A stretch of DNA of 64,000 nt from Carnobacterium gallinarum DSM 4847 (GTDB lineage Bacteria; Bacillota; Bacilli; Lactobacillales; Carnobacteriaceae). The notes beneath the pieces are model-generated. The model saw nothing but the letters and a program-made list of their open reading frames with translations, did no database searches and was not told the origin of the DNA. The translations under genes were made by a program, and so were the position numbers. Of this stretch, positions 32,747 through 48,278 are shown one piece after another. The first letter of the stretch is position 1. The number at the start of each line of letters is the position of its first letter. The DNA lies in NCBI RefSeq assembly GCF_000744375.1, contig NZ_JQLU01000005.1, forward strand, positions 744,001 through 808,000. The letters are read 5' to 3'.

Positions 32747-33163
32747 ATGACAAACTACGAAAATAAAGCAGATAAAATCTTAACTAAAACAGCAGAAACT
32801 GTAACAAAACTTGATGATACACTTGCAAAAATGGAAGAAACTGACAGCAAAGTGAAACACTTTATTGAACAAGAAAAAGCAATTCATGACATTAAAAAAA
32901 TTATTCATGAAGGAAAAAAACTAGACAAATTAACAAATAAAGAAATCGATAATGACATTACGATTGCTGAAATCACTGTTGAAGAACAAGCAAAAGCTGT
33001 TGATAAAATTGATACTGAATTCACTAAACTTGATGATACTCTAGCTAAATTAACCGATGACAACGACCATAAAGTAAAAAGCTACTTAGAACAAAAGAAA
33101 GCCATCCATGAAGTGAAAAAAATCTTACATCAAGTAAATAAATTAGAAAAAATTTCAGACTAA
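32747..33163 (+). CDS. small coiled-coil protein with an internal duplication
   Basis: 138 residues, charged, with no signal peptide or membrane segment. The protein consists of two similar halves: TKLDDTLAKMEETDSKVKHF ... KAIHDIKKIIHEGKKLDKL, and TKLDDTLAKLTDDNDHKVKSY ... KAIHEVKKILHQVNKLEKI. The heptad pattern predicts helices or a coiled coil. I do not recognise a family. An AAGGAATT site precedes the start, and a TATACT -10 box lies near 32690. Confidence 0.8.
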   Translation: MTNYENKADKILTKTAETVTKLDDTLAKMEETDSKVKHFIEQEKAIHDIKKIIHEGKKLDKLTNKEIDNDITIAEITVEEQAKAVDKIDTEFTKLDDTLAKLTDDNDHKVKSYLEQKKAIHEVKKILHQVNKLEKISD

Positions 33164-33166
33164 AAA

Positions 33167-33212
33167 ATAAACGACCGTAAAAAGAAAATTTTCTTTTTAC
33201 GGTCGTTTTCTA
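33167..33212 (+). terminator. Terminator after the coiled-coil gene
   Basis: AACGACCGTAAAAAGAAAA pairs with TTTTCTTTTTACGGTCGTT, followed by TTC; very long perfect stem. Confidence 0.88.
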
Positions 33213-33359
33213 ATCAATAAAAACGTTGGTATATCAGCCTTTACCCTACTATTTACATAAGAAAAAACTTTTTCAAAAAGAAGGATGTATTTTACCCTTT
33301 AAAGTGGTACACTATAGCCAGATAACAAACTAAATTTTAAAATAAAGAGGAGTCTTACC

Positions 33360-34328
33360 ATGCGCATTTTAGTTTTCGGTGCAGGCACAATTGGTTTATC
33401 CTATGCTTGGCTTTTATCCGATAATCATGATGTTTCCGTTTATGTTCGATCAGAGAAGGAAGAAACTGCTAATTTAGGTTATTCAATCGCTGTTCAAGAT
33501 TTACGAAAAGAAAAGAGTTATGCTTTTAGATTTGAACCAACTATTGTTACAGATTTAGATGCTGACTATGACTTAATTCTAGTCACTGTCAATCGTTGCC
33601 AACTAGCACAAGTACTGCCTAACCTTAAACAGCACAAAAAAAATGCTCATCTACTTTTTATGCTTAATCATTGGGACATTACTACTGAAATTGAACATTA
33701 TTTCACAAAAGAAGACTATATTCTAGGCTTCCCTTCCCAAGTCGGAGGCGGACGACATAAAAATAAATTAGATATTATCGTCTTTACAGAAGGTACCATC
33801 CTTGGATTACAAGATCCGTGCCAAAAAGCGATTGTCACAAAATACAAAGAAGAATTCGATCAATCCGATTTACATGTGACGATTCAAGAACATATGGTGG
33901 ATTGGCTTAAAATTCACTATTTGCAACAATCCATTAATGCTGGCGCTATTTTAAAAGCCGGTGGATTTGAAGAATTCTCGTGTAACTCAAAAGCTATTTC
34001 TGAAATGATTATCGCCTATCGTGAGGGTTTAAAGGTCTGCGAAGCACTTGGGGTATCTACAAAGAAACTCTTCTCAGCTCGCATGTTCTACTATCCCAAA
34101 ATTATTGTCACACCCTTTATGAAACATATTTTCCAAAAAAATGAAACTTCTAAAATTCTGCAAGGTCACATGCAACATGGCTTAGTTGAATGGATTTATG
34201 GCTATCAAGAAATCCTCAAAACTGGGGAAGAACTAACTATTCCAATGCCAGCTTGGCATTCATATGAAACTTATATTGATAGTTATTTAGAAAAAAATCC
34301 AGAATTAGAAATTACTTTAACTAAATAA
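33360..34328 (+). CDS. ketopantoate reductase-like (ApbA/PanE family) protein
   Basis: 322 residues with an N-terminal NAD(P)-binding motif (LVFGAGTIGLSYAW, residues 4-17) and the C-terminal ApbA helical domain (from about 190). It is diverged from classical PanE and stands alone, so the substrate is uncertain. The start has GAGGAG upstream. Confidence 0.78.
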   Translation: MRILVFGAGTIGLSYAWLLSDNHDVSVYVRSEKEETANLGYSIAVQDLRKEKSYAFRFEPTIVTDLDADYDLILVTVNRCQLAQVLPNLKQHKKNAHLLFMLNHWDITTEIEHYFTKEDYILGFPSQVGGGRHKNKLDIIVFTEGTILGLQDPCQKAIVTKYKEEFDQSDLHVTIQEHMVDWLKIHYLQQSINAGAILKAGGFEEFSCNSKAISEMIIAYREGLKVCEALGVSTKKLFSARMFYYPKIIVTPFMKHIFQKNETSKILQGHMQHGLVEWIYGYQEILKTGEELTIPMPAWHSYETYIDSYLEKNPELEITLTK

Positions 34329-34386
34329 CTTGAGAAATCTCTGGCTTTTTCTTTTTAGTAGCTAGAAAAAATCTTAAACTAATAGA

Positions 34387-34430
34387 AATCGCAAGAAATC
34401 CATTTTATAAATGTTGATTTCTTGCGATTT
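34387..34430 (+). terminator. Terminator-like hairpin
   Basis: AAATCGCAAGAAATC pairs with GATTTCTTGCGATTT over a loop of about 14 bases, and is followed by TTATTT; it lies between the ApbA-like gene and the convergent GH1 gene and could serve both. Confidence 0.7.
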
Positions 34431-34556
34431 TATTTAACTGATTTCATTCAAATTACTTAGGATTATTCATGATCTCATCAAGTAAAATCTAAGCTCACTG
34501 CAGTCTTTGAATTTGTAACATAACCATCAGGAACAGAATGAGTCCGGATCATTTTC

Positions 34557-37357
<2,801 letters not shown>

Positions 37358-37504
37358 TTTTCCTCCATTTTTGTTTTATTAAATTAAGGTGAAAACAGGT
37401 AGATTGAATACCTGTAATAGCTTGATTGTATACTCTTTCATTCTAGTTTTTCCAATAGTATTGTTCTATAATAGCCATAGACAGAAACTATTAGGAGGTC
37501 GTTT

Positions 37505-38404
37505 ATGGATTTAAGATTGCTAAATTATTTTATTGTGCTTTGCGAAGAAATGAACTATGGTCGAGCGGCCAAACGTTTATTTATTACCCAACCCACACTT
37601 AGCCAGCAAATGAAATCACTTGAAGAAAACCTAGGTTGCCAATTATTTACAAAGGAACATCATAAGTTAACGATGACACCTGAAGGAGAAGTTCTAAAAA
37701 TTCAAGCATATAAATTACTACAAGCTGCTAATGAGACAAAACGATTGCTACAAAAAACAAGTACAATAGAAGAACGTAAACTTACTATTTATAGCTCAGG
37801 TTGTCATTTTTTTACGGAAAGTTTGGCAGAGTATGCACAACACTACCCAGATGTTTCAGTAAAAATCGATGAGTGTAGTAGTAAAAATGTTGTGCGCAAT
37901 GTATTGGAGAAGCGGGCTGATTTTGGATTAGTTTATTTGCCAATTGTTAGTAGTACAAGTGACTTGGCTGTAGAGGAATTATTTGAAGATCAGTTTTTTA
38001 TTGCCGTCAATAAAGAGCATTCCTTTGGACAACACAAACAACTTTCTTTAAAAGTTTTGGAGAATGAACGGTTAATTCTGGTTAAGCCTGGTCTGGCAGT
38101 TAGGGAGATGGTCGGGGAAGTAGCCATTCAAAAAAATATTCACTTACACCCAACTTACGAATTTCCTAATTATGTTCCTTGTTTAGATTTAGTTCGGCAA
38201 AATGTCGGCGTGACGATCTTACCTATAAGTTTTGCCAAGTTTCATTCTTTAGACAAGCTCCGGTTAATCAAGATTGAAGAACGTATCCCGAAAGCCACGT
38301 TAGCATTTTTGTATCGTAAAGAAAAAACATTTGCACCACATCAAGAAGCCTTTATTAATCAGATTAAAGAGCGATTTAAGATGATTGATTTATACAATCC
38401 ATAA
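37505..38404 (+). CDS. LysR-family transcriptional regulator
   Basis: 299 residues: N-terminal helix-turn-helix (NYGRAAKRLFITQPTLSQQMKSLEENLG, about 17-45) and a C-terminal co-inducer domain. It lies back to back with the EIIC-GH1 operon (147-base gap) and probably regulates it. AGGAGG precedes the start. Confidence 0.92.
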   Translation: MDLRLLNYFIVLCEEMNYGRAAKRLFITQPTLSQQMKSLEENLGCQLFTKEHHKLTMTPEGEVLKIQAYKLLQAANETKRLLQKTSTIEERKLTIYSSGCHFFTESLAEYAQHYPDVSVKIDECSSKNVVRNVLEKRADFGLVYLPIVSSTSDLAVEELFEDQFFIAVNKEHSFGQHKQLSLKVLENERLILVKPGLAVREMVGEVAIQKNIHLHPTYEFPNYVPCLDLVRQNVGVTILPISFAKFHSLDKLRLIKIEERIPKATLAFLYRKEKTFAPHQEAFINQIKERFKMIDLYNP

Positions 38405-38417
38405 ATTAGTACAAATT

Positions 38418-38462
38418 AAAAGCGTGAAACAAAACTTTTTTTAGTTTTGTTTCACGCTTTTT
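38418..38462. terminator. Bidirectional terminator between lysR-type and esterase genes
   Basis: AAAAGCGTGAAACAAAACT pairs with AGTTTTGTTTCACGCTTTT. Both flanks carry the runs needed for termination in either direction of these convergent genes. Confidence 0.88.
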
Positions 38463-38466
38463 CAAT

Positions 38467-39483
38467 TTATTTATCTCGATGATTTTCTAAGAAATTCATC
38501 ACGCGTTCAAATGTATATTTTCCTGCTTCACTATTCATAATAAATTGGTACTCATGCTCCGTTTTAACTTCTTCTGGAAAGAAAATCCCTTCCACTTCAA
38601 CATCATGCTCTTTCAACAAAGCCACAAAATCTCGACCATGTTCTTCAAATGAAAGCGTGTTGCCATCTGCAATTAATGATGGTGGATAATTATCCGTCAT
38701 ATAGTTTCGCAACGAAACTTGATGCAAACGCTCATCCGTCAACCATTTCTTTTCACCAACATACGCCCATGCAACTTGATTCATTAACAAATTCATCATC
38801 ACAGATTTACTCTCTGTTCCAAGTTTTTTGATGTCAAATGGACCACAGAACATTAATGCACCTTTCAACGTTTCCAAAGGCACAACAGGTTGAATATCAA
38901 CAGCGTCTGCTAATTTTTGGTTTGTTTGAATCGTTAAAAATTGACTGACAATTTGCGCACCCGCAGAATCTCCCGCAAAGAAAACTTGGTTCATGTCTAT
39001 CTGAAACTCTTCTGCATGTTCCTTTAAGTATAAATAACTTTCCGTTAATTGAATCAGCGGACCAGGATATGGCTGTTCAGGCGCCAAAGCATAATTGATA
39101 TTTCCAACAATATAACCATAACTTGCAATACTTTCTGCATAATTCGTTACATCTCGTTTATCTCCTCCAACATACGCTCCACCATGCATCCAAATCACTA
39201 AAGGAAGCTTTCCCGACTGTTCTTTTGGCATAATAACATCCAAAAATCCATTGGCTAAAGTAGAATGATAATCTAAATCCCTCACGATTTTCGTTTTTGC
39301 TTTAATTTCAGCATAATTTTCTGGCAAAAGATCCGTTTTAGGACGACTAAAACGCCGACGTAATAGCTTTGATACTGGAGTTGGTGTCAAGTTCACTAGT
39401 ACTGTTGGAATGGCAACAGCAGCAAATAAAAAGGGGGCTACATATCTTAAAGCTTTCTTAGGTTCTATGTTTAATTTATCCAT
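38467..39483 (-). CDS. membrane-anchored alpha/beta hydrolase (esterase)
   Basis: 338 residues. A hydrophobic segment near 14-30 looks like an N-terminal anchor. The oxyanion motif WMHGGAYVGG and the nucleophile GDSAG (FFAGDSAGAQI) are those of the hormone-sensitive-lipase type. Late Asp and His residues (DGNTLSFEEHGRDF; TEHEYQF) could complete the triad. The physiological ester is unknown. Confidence 0.85.
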   Translation of the reverse strand: MDKLNIEPKKALRYVAPFLFAAVAIPTVLVNLTPTPVSKLLRRRFSRPKTDLLPENYAEIKAKTKIVRDLDYHSTLANGFLDVIMPKEQSGKLPLVIWMHGGAYVGGDKRDVTNYAESIASYGYIVGNINYALAPEQPYPGPLIQLTESYLYLKEHAEEFQIDMNQVFFAGDSAGAQIVSQFLTIQTNQKLADAVDIQPVVPLETLKGALMFCGPFDIKKLGTESKSVMMNLLMNQVAWAYVGEKKWLTDERLHQVSLRNYMTDNYPPSLIADGNTLSFEEHGRDFVALLKEHDVEVEGIFFPEEVKTEHEYQFIMNSEAGKYTFERVMNFLENHRDK

Positions 39484-39596
39484 TCGATTTCCAACTCTCT
39501 TTCACTAATTATTAGTTGATTCTAGTTTAACATATTTTTTATTATTTTCTCTGTTTAAATTCCTCTTTTAACAAAAAAGTAAAAAACAAAAATTCA

Positions 39597-39641
39597 TTAA
39601 AAAAAACTGATTATTCATAGTTTATAAGAATAATCAGCTTT
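39597..39641 (-). terminator. Terminator after ispE
   Basis: CTGATTATTC and GAATAATCAG form the stem; on the minus strand it is followed by eight T residues. Confidence 0.85.
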
Positions 39642-39645
39642 GCTA

Positions 39646-40497
39646 TTATTTTAATGTTCGTACTAGATAAACTTCTTTACAGAAGCCTTTTAAGCCATTA
39701 TAAACTCGTTGCGCTCGCGAATACTTACTACACAACGCAAAAATCGTTGGACCACTCCCACTCATTAAAGCCGCATCTGCCCCAAATGTAAGCATCTTCG
39801 TTTTAATTCGTTCAATATCTGGATGGCGTTCAATCGTCACATGCTCTAGGACATTTCCAACACTTTGAGTCATTTTAACGTAATCTTGCTCTTTGATTGC
39901 TTGAACCATACCTGCTGTATCAGGATGTACCAAGTCATCAAAAGACAACACATTAAAAACCGTTCCTGTTGAAACTCCGACTCTCGGCTTAACTAAAACT
40001 ACCCAACATTGAGGAATCTCGCCTAAAGGTTGAATTTTCTCTCCTCGTCCTGTCACTAAAGCTGTTCGCCCATAAACACAAAATGGCACATCAGAACCAA
40101 CTTGCTCACCTAAAACCGCCACCTCATCAAGTGACAAATTCAATTTCCATAATTTGTTTAATCCTCTTAGAGTAGCTGCTGCATCACTACTTCCACCAGC
40201 CAAACCAGCTGCGATTGGAATATTTTTTTCAATCATAATTTCAACACCTGTATCAATTTCAAAGGTCTTCTTCATCAACCTTGCTGCTTGATACGCATGA
40301 TTTCGCCGATCTAAAGGTAAAACACCACTATTGGTTCGGATGACAATTTTATTTTCTTCAATTGAACGTACCGTTACACGGTCTGCTAAATCAACAGATG
40401 TCATGACCATCTCTAACTCATGATAGCCATCTTCACGTTTATACAAAGCATCTAACGTCAAATTAATTTTCGCTGGAGCTTTTTCCGTAACTTCCAT
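39646..40497 (-). CDS. ispE: 4-diphosphocytidyl-2-C-methyl-D-erythritol kinase
   Basis: 283 residues from the ATG at 40497 (MEVTEKAPAKINLTL); a further ATG 12 codons upstream is not needed. GHMP kinase with PAKINLTLDAL and the ATP loop PIAAGLAGGSSDAAA near 92-106. It phosphorylates CDP-methylerythritol in the non-mevalonate isoprenoid route. In related genomes it lies between veg and purR; here a decayed veg fragment lies directly upstream. Confidence 0.95.
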   Translation of the reverse strand: MEVTEKAPAKINLTLDALYKREDGYHELEMVMTSVDLADRVTVRSIEENKIVIRTNSGVLPLDRRNHAYQAARLMKKTFEIDTGVEIMIEKNIPIAAGLAGGSSDAAATLRGLNKLWKLNLSLDEVAVLGEQVGSDVPFCVYGRTALVTGRGEKIQPLGEIPQCWVVLVKPRVGVSTGTVFNVLSFDDLVHPDTAGMVQAIKEQDYVKMTQSVGNVLEHVTIERHPDIERIKTKMLTFGADAALMSGSGPTIFALCSKYSRAQRVYNGLKGFCKEVYLVRTLK

Positions 40498-40664
40498 TCT
40501 ACACCTATCCCTTCTTTCCTTTAAAATAATCATTTATCTACATTTTGCCTACTGTAATGATTGTCTTCAAATATAGTAGCTTAAAATAAACTATTTGAAA
40601 AGAGAAAAGTGTTATTTTTTAATAGAATAATCATCTGATTGTCGTTTCTTCATCAAATTTCAAG

Positions 40665-40835
40665 AAAAAAAACGAGTCTCATCATCGAACTTAGAATCTG
40701 GCAATAAAGTCTATTGACGACTTTCTTCACCAAAAAGTCAGTCTTGTCCTCTTATATCTATACCGAAAACAAATGAATACATTTTTCAAAGTCAACATAA
40801 TCTTGCTATCTACTAGACACTTCTCTCTTTGTGTC
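40665..40835 (-). pseudogene. Decayed second copy of veg
   Basis: This stretch matches the veg gene and its terminator (44812-45104) piecewise and in order. Shared words are AAAAAAAACGAG, GACTTTCTTC, CGAAAACA and GTCAACATAATCTT, with internal deletions. No open frame remains. It lies next to ispE, the usual place of veg. The rest of 40498-40910 shows no gene. Confidence 0.7.
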
Positions 40836-40919
40836 AAGATTATTTAATTTCATTTCAAATCATTCTTTTTTGAGTCTATTTTAAGCATTATACAAGCGAT
40901 TTAATTATTCACTATCTCG

Positions 40920-40948
40920 TTGACAGCGCTTTCTAGTTGCTATATACT
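40920..40948 (+). promoter_or_regulatory. Promoter and cre-like site of the third beta-glucoside operon
   Basis: TTGACA at 40920-40925 and TATACT at 40943-40948 are 17 bases apart. A cre-like sequence, TTGACAGCGCTTTCTA (40920-40935), overlaps the -35 box, so CcpA binding would block the promoter. Confidence 0.78.
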
Positions 40949-40954
40949 TAATTT

Positions 40955-41024
40955 GTTGAACGGATAGTTATTATTCAGTTAAGCTAAACCAAAACAACAC
41001 TTTCTTAGTGTTGTTTTGGTTTTT
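40955..41024 (+). promoter_or_regulatory. RAT-like element and antitermination-controlled terminator
   Basis: GGATAGTTATTATTCAG ... AAGCTAAACC resembles a LicT-type RAT. It overlaps a strong terminator, AACCAAAACAACACT / AGTGTTGTTTTGGTT followed by TTTTC (40985-41024). This arrangement suggests antitermination control of the PTS operon. No antiterminator gene lies beside it; the LicT at 26206 could serve. Confidence 0.65.
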
Positions 41025-41237
41025 TCTATACTCTAAAAGGGAATCCGACATTGTTGATAACGCTACCAACGATGCGAATAAAAGAGATGTAGAGAAGGAA
41101 TTGCTTTTAACAAAAAATAATAAACTATCATTTTTAAGAAAAGGAGGTGAGAATACGAGTCACCTGTGAAAAAAATAGGTTAAAGCTACTTGGACCTATT
41201 CATTAGAATACTAATTATCTACATTGGAGGAATGAAA

Positions 41238-44686
<3,449 letters not shown>

Positions 44687-44692
44687 CACTCT

Positions 44693-44731
44693 AAGAACGT
44701 AGGACAAAGTACTTTTGTCCTACGTTCTTAT
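44693..44731 (+). terminator. Terminator after the third GH1 gene
   Basis: AAGAACGTAGGACAAA pairs with TTTGTCCTACGTTCTT and is followed by ATTTTTT. Confidence 0.9.
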
Positions 44732-44811
44732 TTTTTATCTTCTTACATTCATTTCGTAACGTAAACAACGTTTTCCCTCTATAGACTAAGTTGAGTATCG
44801 AATTTTGGATA

Positions 44812-44838
44812 AAAAAAACGAGCTTCATCAGCTCGTGG
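44812..44838 (-). terminator. Terminator after veg
   Basis: On the minus strand ACGAGCTGATGAAGCTCGT is followed by eight T residues. Confidence 0.88.
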
Positions 44839-44846
44839 TCTTACTA

Positions 44847-45104
44847 TTAAGCATATTGGCGACTTTCTTCGTCAAAAAATTGAATTTCAACGGATTGAGT
44901 CAAAACATCTGTATAACTATAAGAAACACGTTCAAATGCATTTTCATCTTGATCTAAATCTACAACGAAAACAGATGGGTAAGTTTCTCGCAAAACTCCC
45001 TTTCGTTCGGTCTTTCTTTTGCGACCCGTTTGCGCGGTCAACATAATCTTTCTACCTAACTGACAATCCAAGTTCTTTTTGATACTTGCTAATGTATTTG
45101 GCAT
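44847..45104 (-). CDS. veg: Veg protein
   Basis: 85 residues from the ATG at 45104 (MPNTLASIKK), with GAGGTG 6 bases upstream; an in-frame GTG lies three codons earlier. It matches the Veg family (LDCQLGRKIMLTAQTGRKRK ... RGVL-type stretch), a small conserved Gram-positive protein linked to biofilm control in Bacillus. In relatives it lies directly after ksgA; here the RiPP island separates them. Confidence 0.93.
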   Translation of the reverse strand: MPNTLASIKKNLDCQLGRKIMLTAQTGRKRKTERKGVLRETYPSVFVVDLDQDENAFERVSYSYTDVLTQSVEIQFFDEESRQYA

Positions 45105-45632
45105 TAGATTCACCTCACTGAGATTTAGTATAACACACTATAATAAATTTTACAAGTATACCATATGAAATAGTCAGATGCAACTAAAAAAATTCTAATT
45201 TAAAAAAACTTATTTTTTCACTTAAAAGTGTGGTAAATCAAGGTTACTTTTACTTAAAAAAACATAAATTCATTGTGAATTTTTATTCAAACAAAAGGAA
45301 AAAATGAAAATACATTAAAACAATCATCTATAAAAATACTCACTATACCTAGAATAAATTTTTTTGCCAATTTCTCATCTTCTATCCCCAAATATAGGTA
45401 TTCACTTTCTTTCTGTAAAAATTATATCATACTTCCCTATAGTTATTCGATACATAATGACTAGCATTTCCATGGGTTTTTGTAGCCTAATTGATAAAAT
45501 AAAAAACAGAACAACCGAAGCTACTCTGCTTTAATTTAAGAAATTCAGCACTAATTGAGTAGTTGCCATAAACGATCCTTTTTGAAAATAACGATGTCAT
45601 AAGATAATATCAAATTCGTTGATAACAGCAAG

Positions 45633-45680
45633 TATAATAGGATTAGCACCCTCACTTTCGAGGGTGCTAATCCTATTATA
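45633..45680. repeat. Perfect 21-bp inverted repeat
   Basis: TATAATAGGATTAGCACCCTC and its exact complement flank a 6-base loop. There is no T run on either side, so it is not a standard terminator. It lies 63 bases outside the left ISL3 remnant. The rest of the gap 45114-45743 shows no gene. Confidence 0.85.
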
Positions 45681-45743
45681 TTACTATAAAAAGGGTGAAA
45701 AATCCCGCTGTGTCCATTCAGTATGATTACCCCTAATTTAAGA

Positions 45744-46205
45744 GGTTCTATAATATATCATGTTGGTGAGTGAAACACTCGTCAACACTTCTTTACGTTT
45801 CACTACAAAAAAAGACAGCCAATTGATAAAATAAAGTCTACCAAAACCAAATCACCAGGAGGATGTCCTTATAAATCATGATATGCGAAAATTACTTGGA
45901 TTAACAGATAAAATCTTCATTTTGAAAAAAACTTTTTAGAAAAACGAGCGGCGAATGGACAAACTCTTTTTATTATTCATGGAAAACTGGACTACCGTCC
46001 TTCTCACTGTGACCATTGTGGAAATCAAAACCAAGAAAATCTTATTCGATATGGATTTTATCGAACCGAAACTCAACTTCCACGAATGAACCATTATACA
46101 ATAAAATTAGTGTTGAAACGAACGCGTTTTTTTCTGTCATCCTTGTGGCCCAACTCCATGATTTTAGTCAATTGATTCTTCACCAACACGATTTGACAAA
46201 AAGTC
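45744..46205 (+). mobile_element. ISL3-family element, internally deleted copy
   Basis: Begins GGTTCTATAATATATCATG, almost identical to the element at 57964, and follows it through the start of the transposase gene (zinc-finger words HCDHCGNQN). It then jumps at about 46150 to the last 50 bases of the element (CTCCATGATTTTAGTCAATT ... TTTGACAAA). About 870 bases of the middle are missing. It cannot make a transposase but keeps both ends. Confidence 0.8.
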
Positions 46206-46212
46206 GCAAAAA

Positions 46213-46240
46213 GCAGTTTGAGAATTCCCTCTCAAACTGC
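46213..46240 (-). terminator. Minus-strand terminator outside the left ISL3 remnant
   Basis: GCAGTTTGAGA pairs with TCTCAAACTGC around a 6-base loop. On the minus strand it is followed by TTTTTGCG. It could end transcripts from the RiPP island. The gap 46241-46474 shows no gene. Confidence 0.7.
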
Positions 46241-46474
46241 CTAAACCAAACTGATTTTATTCTCTTGAAAAAAAAACATCAATACCCTTTAATGTAGAGC
46301 CAAGAACATACTAGTCAATCATATTTAAAATTATTCTCTATATTTCAAAATGAAGTATTGGACCTCTCAAGATACTATTAAAATCAACAGCATTATGGAT
46401 AGTCCATAAAGTCACGTAAATCAGTTAAACAAAATATACAAGTAGATTATACTTTAATACTTTTTATTTAGCAA

Positions 46475-46502
46475 ATTACAGAATAATCATGTCTACTTTT
46501 AT
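46475..46502. repeat. Left target duplication of IS1202-family copy B
   Basis: The 28 bases starting AATTACAGAATAATC and ending TCTACTTTTA recur exactly at the right side of the element (48085-48112). Confidence 0.9.
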
Positions 46503-48085
46503 ATCGTTCGAACATGATAATGTCTTAATGTAATCGAAGCACAAAATGTCCCTTCGTGATAAAATCAAACCATGAAAAGGATAATACTAACAATGAATGA
46601 AGATAAGAAATATAACGTAATAAAAGCTGTCACAGAAAAAAGAAAAGATAAGAAGAGAGCTTGTGTTGAACTAGATCTCTCGATCAGACAAGTCAATCGA
46701 TTAATCCAAAAATATCAAGAAGGAGGAAAGGCTGTTTTTTCACACGGCAATAGAGGAAAAAAACAGATGCATGCCGTACCGGAGGATGTAAAAAAACAAA
46801 TCATTGGGCTTTATCAACAGTTTAATATAAAACCGAATGTGAAGCACTTTACTGAAATATTAAAGGAGGATTATGCGATCTGTTACACCGATACAACGAT
46901 TCGAAATATTTTATACCTAGCGAATATTATCTCACCTAAAACACAAAGAAAGACACGAAAAAAAATAAAAGCTCGAATCAAAGCACAATCAATGAAAGCA
47001 AAGACAAAGCTTGATAATCCACTGCTTCCAAGAGCCGAAGATCAACTGGCTTCACCCGAAAAAATCCATCCTAGCCGCTCTAGGAAAAAATACCAAGGAG
47101 AGCTGATTCAAATGGATGCCAGTTCATACAATTGGTTCGGGAACGACGTCACCCATCTTCACTTAGCGATTGATGACGCTTCTGGGGATATCGTTGGTGG
47201 GTATTTCGACACGCAAGAAACGCTCAATGGCTATTATCATGTGCTCCATCAGATCCTCCGTAACCGAGGGATTCCTTTAGCTTTTTTAACCGATAAACGA
47301 ACCGTTTTTGACTATCAATCCAAAACCAAGAAAGTCGTTGAGGAAGATACCTTCACGCAATTTGGTTTTGCCTGCCATCAACTCGGTATTGACATTCGTA
47401 CCTCCTCTATTCCACAAGCGAAAGGCCGTGTAGAACGATTAAACGGCACGGTTCAATCACGACTTCCTGTAGATTTAGAATTAGCAGGGATCCAATCTAT
47501 TGTGGAAGCCAATCATTTTTTAACAAAATGGATTCAATCATTTAACAGGAAGTTTGGTAATAAGACGAAGGAATCAATCTATGAGAAGGCACCTACGAAA
47601 TCAGAGATGAATTTATTATTAGCACGAGTCGCAAATAGAAAAATCGATAGTGGGCATCACATTCGGTATCAAAATAACTACTATTTACCGACGGAGGGTA
47701 GCGAAGATCAGTACTTTACACGCGGATCAAAAGCCCTCGTTATCGAATCCTTTAACGGCGAAATCTATGTAAATATCGCTGAAAAAATATACACAACAAG
47801 GAGACTGAAAGAACATGACGACTATTCAACAGAGTTTGACCCGATTCCAGAGCAAAAAAAAGAAAGACGCCAGTATATTCCCCCACAATCTCACCCGTGG
47901 AAACTAGAGTCTTTCAAAAGATATCTTCGCAGCATCGGAAAAACACTCGAAGAATACGAAGCTGAACGAGCAGCTTAACACTCATTTTACCAAATACGGT
48001 CACATTAATGCAAGTTTTTACGAAGGAAAAGCTTGCATTAATGTGAGCTTAAGGTTTAGGACATTTTACCTTTCGCTTGACAATT
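46503..48085 (+). mobile_element. IS1202-family insertion sequence, copy B
   Basis: About 1580 bp, the inverted twin of copy A at 16043, with ends TATCGTTCG and (complement) TGTCAAGCG. It has the same kind of 27-28-bp target duplication but a different target sequence, so it arrived by its own transposition. It lies inside the left part of the RiPP island. Confidence 0.9.
46572..47978 (+). CDS. IS1202-family transposase (copy B)
   Basis: 468 residues, identical to the copy A protein. Helix-turn-helix at about 28-48 and a DDE core (QMDASSYNWFG, FLTDKRTVFDY, GRVERLNG). The frame is complete. Confidence 0.93.
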   Translation: MKRIILTMNEDKKYNVIKAVTEKRKDKKRACVELDLSIRQVNRLIQKYQEGGKAVFSHGNRGKKQMHAVPEDVKKQIIGLYQQFNIKPNVKHFTEILKEDYAICYTDTTIRNILYLANIISPKTQRKTRKKIKARIKAQSMKAKTKLDNPLLPRAEDQLASPEKIHPSRSRKKYQGELIQMDASSYNWFGNDVTHLHLAIDDASGDIVGGYFDTQETLNGYYHVLHQILRNRGIPLAFLTDKRTVFDYQSKTKKVVEEDTFTQFGFACHQLGIDIRTSSIPQAKGRVERLNGTVQSRLPVDLELAGIQSIVEANHFLTKWIQSFNRKFGNKTKESIYEKAPTKSEMNLLLARVANRKIDSGHHIRYQNNYYLPTEGSEDQYFTRGSKALVIESFNGEIYVNIAEKIYTTRRLKEHDDYSTEFDPIPEQKKERRQYIPPQSHPWKLESFKRYLRSIGKTLEEYEAERAA

Positions 48086-48112
48086 ACAGAATAATCATGT
48101 CTACTTTTAATA
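48085..48112. repeat. Right target duplication of IS1202-family copy B
   Basis: Exact repeat of 46475-46502; one base at the junction with the element cannot be assigned. Confidence 0.88.
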
Positions 48113-48278
48113 ATATTATAATTCCCATCTGATTCATACAGTATGTGGATATTATCAAAATATTAAAACAACGGGTATCCTATGGATTCAAATTATTTAA
48201 AAATATAAAACTAAGTCGTTTCGTTTATAGTCCTCTTCAATTTAATCCATCATTCTTTATTGACAACGAGTCTAAATT

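Noticed and set aside
45633..45680. CRISPR repeat or integron-type site
   Set aside because: It is a single palindrome with no repeated units or integrase gene nearby.
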